A DNA stretch of 64,000 bases, taken from assembly GCA_014155875.1 (NCBI GenBank), contig JACEFZ010017671.1:795501-859500 (forward strand). Reading direction: 5' to 3'. The notes under the pieces are model-generated. The model had not been told where the DNA came from. It saw only the letters and a program-made list of their open reading frames with translations, and did not search any database. A program made the translations under genes and the position numbers. The stretch comes from Cepaea nemoralis (lineage: Eukaryota; Mollusca; Gastropoda; Stylommatophora; Helicidae). Shown here piece by piece: positions 63,020-64,000 of the stretch. Each line of letters begins with the position of its first letter. The first letter of the stretch is position 1.

Positions 63020-63435
63020 CAGCGAAAAACATCACAAACTTGAAATAGTGGTCACTGAAAATAAAAGTCAGAAGAAGACTGGCCATAGCAGTGCAGAGAT
63101 ACAACAACATATAGAGCCTGTGGCACAGAAGTAAACACATAAAAGTAAATATTTTGAGAACATGCATCTTTCTTGTGGCAACATATGCATATAAATCTGG
63201 GACCATTTCACAGTCACCAAGGAATAAAAGCAAGAATTTCGAAGTGAAATGTTATTGAACAATTCTTAGATACTGCTGATAAATAAGATATTCTGCATCA
63301 AAGAAAACTGAGTCATGAAAAGGTCATAAAAAATATTTTGGAAGCTAAAATACCTTGGCAGTATATAATGTCACAGTGGCTTATTCAGAACAGTCATGGA
63401 AGGCATGATGAGAGCGACGTTCTGCAAAGTACCTG
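63020..63435 (+). mobile_element. LINE N10 fragment, more degraded copy
   Basis: Nucleotide similarity to 62280-62820 (CATAAAAGTAAATATTTTGAGAACATGCATC region, GTCACAGTGGCTTATTCAGAACAG). The expected 3' UTR AGAGAGATGTAATGTCTG appears only at 63893, beyond the foldback repeat. Confidence 0.65.
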
Positions 63436-63476
63436 GTTAAAGTATGAATAACATTAGTGGAACTGCAATAAAGCTG

Positions 63477-63875
63477 TGCAAACGTGAACAATATAAAATA
63501 ACAAAAAGTAATGCAGTTCTACAGAACACAATTATGGGAAACATATGATGTTGCAACGACTAGCCTTCATCAGCAAACAAATACACAAAACACAACAAAT
63601 AAGCACAGGGACGACACTACAGTGACTACATTAAGGCATAAGAACAGGATGAGAAAGGAAAGATTAAAAAAATGAGAACAATGACAAGAAAATGAAAAAA
63701 ATATGCTACTTATCTCAGAATCCCTGGCTGTGAATTATTTTATTCTTTCCCATGTTTATATGTTGTGTTTCGTTTATTTATTTGCTGATGAAGGCTAGTT
63801 GCCACAACATCCTATGTTTTCCATAATTGTATTCTGTAAAGCTGCATTACTTTGTGTTATTTTATATTATTTGCA
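63477..63875. repeat. foldback: inverted repeat of about 115-120 bp
   Basis: The arm at 63477-63596 is the imperfect reverse complement of 63762-63875 (for example TAGCCTTCATCAGCAAACAA against TTTGCTGATGAAGGCTAGTT), with a spacer of about 165 bp. It separates the N10 body from its 3' UTR. Likely a MITE or foldback element. Confidence 0.88.
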
Positions 63876-64000
63876 AAGGACCTGCTACTTGAGAGAGATG
63901 TAATGTCTGATCATTTCAGATATTTATATCTGTCATGTATTTGTGAAAGACACAGCAAGCTTCCATTTTCTGCTCAACTTTCTATGATGTTATTTGAATG

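Noticed and set aside
61944..64000. Next MAP2K7 exon (VELATG... block)
   Set aside because: Searched by eye in plus frames; only N10 LINE remnants and a foldback repeat were found, so the exon is taken to lie beyond the window.

Overview
The window is eukaryotic and animal. It is AT-rich, has split genes with GT-AG introns, and is packed with non-LTR retrotransposons (LINEs), tRNA-derived SINEs and minisatellites. The LINE and SINE mixture looks like a lophotrochozoan invertebrate, most likely a mollusc; that placement is an impression (low confidence), not a computed result. No virus, prokaryotic operon, CRISPR array, rRNA gene or intact tRNA gene is seen.

Two host genes are supported. (1) A dimethylarginine dimethylaminohydrolase (DDAH) lies on the minus strand: four consecutive coding exons at 24536-24817, 22358-22460, 18501-18700 and 15773-15904, with matching splice phases. 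The last exon, which should carry the catalytic cysteine, was not found. (2) A MAP kinase kinase 7 (MAP2K7, hemipterous-like, JNK pathway) lies on the plus strand: nine exons from 39830 to 61943, again with matching phases, running off the right edge before the end of the kinase domain. Their 5' ends face away from each other across about 15 kb of repeats. DDAH degrades methylarginines that inhibit nitric oxide synthase; MAP2K7 activates JNK. No functional link between them is visible.

Layout. 1-15 kb: repeats only, including a 3.2 kb array of a 26-bp unit and a decayed minus-strand LINE. 15.7-24.8 kb: DDAH, with an almost intact LINE insertion beside exon 3. 25-39 kb: SINEs, a complete 974-codon LINE ORF (30960-33884) and a decayed R2-like element. 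39.8-62 kb: MAP2K7, whose introns hold a 1.8 kb array of a 52-bp unit, a LINE nested inside another LINE with a clean 13-bp target-site duplication, and many SINEs. 62-64 kb: LINE tails and a foldback repeat.

Working family names used below: N1 (9650-13253), N2 (18765-20919 and 46837-49752), N3 (30590-33900), N4 and N5 (related LINEs with C-terminal VLKCY..PVLLYG-type sequence), N6 (C-terminal ERTRQ..RRW.W..HTL type), N7 and N8 (with RNase H), N9 (C2H2 finger tail), N10, N11 (R2-like); SINEs S1-S7. Clade names of LINEs are inference.

The most unusual theme is that several minisatellites were born inside retrotransposon sequence: 52-, 54- and 88-bp units are recognisable pieces of reverse-transcriptase reading frames, and a 28-bp unit starts at a SINE head. 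At least three arrays also carry higher-order copies (35x26, 12x52 and 5x88 bp). A second theme is a candidate HDV-like self-cleaving ribozyme fold starting exactly at the 5' boundary of the N2 LINE at 18765.
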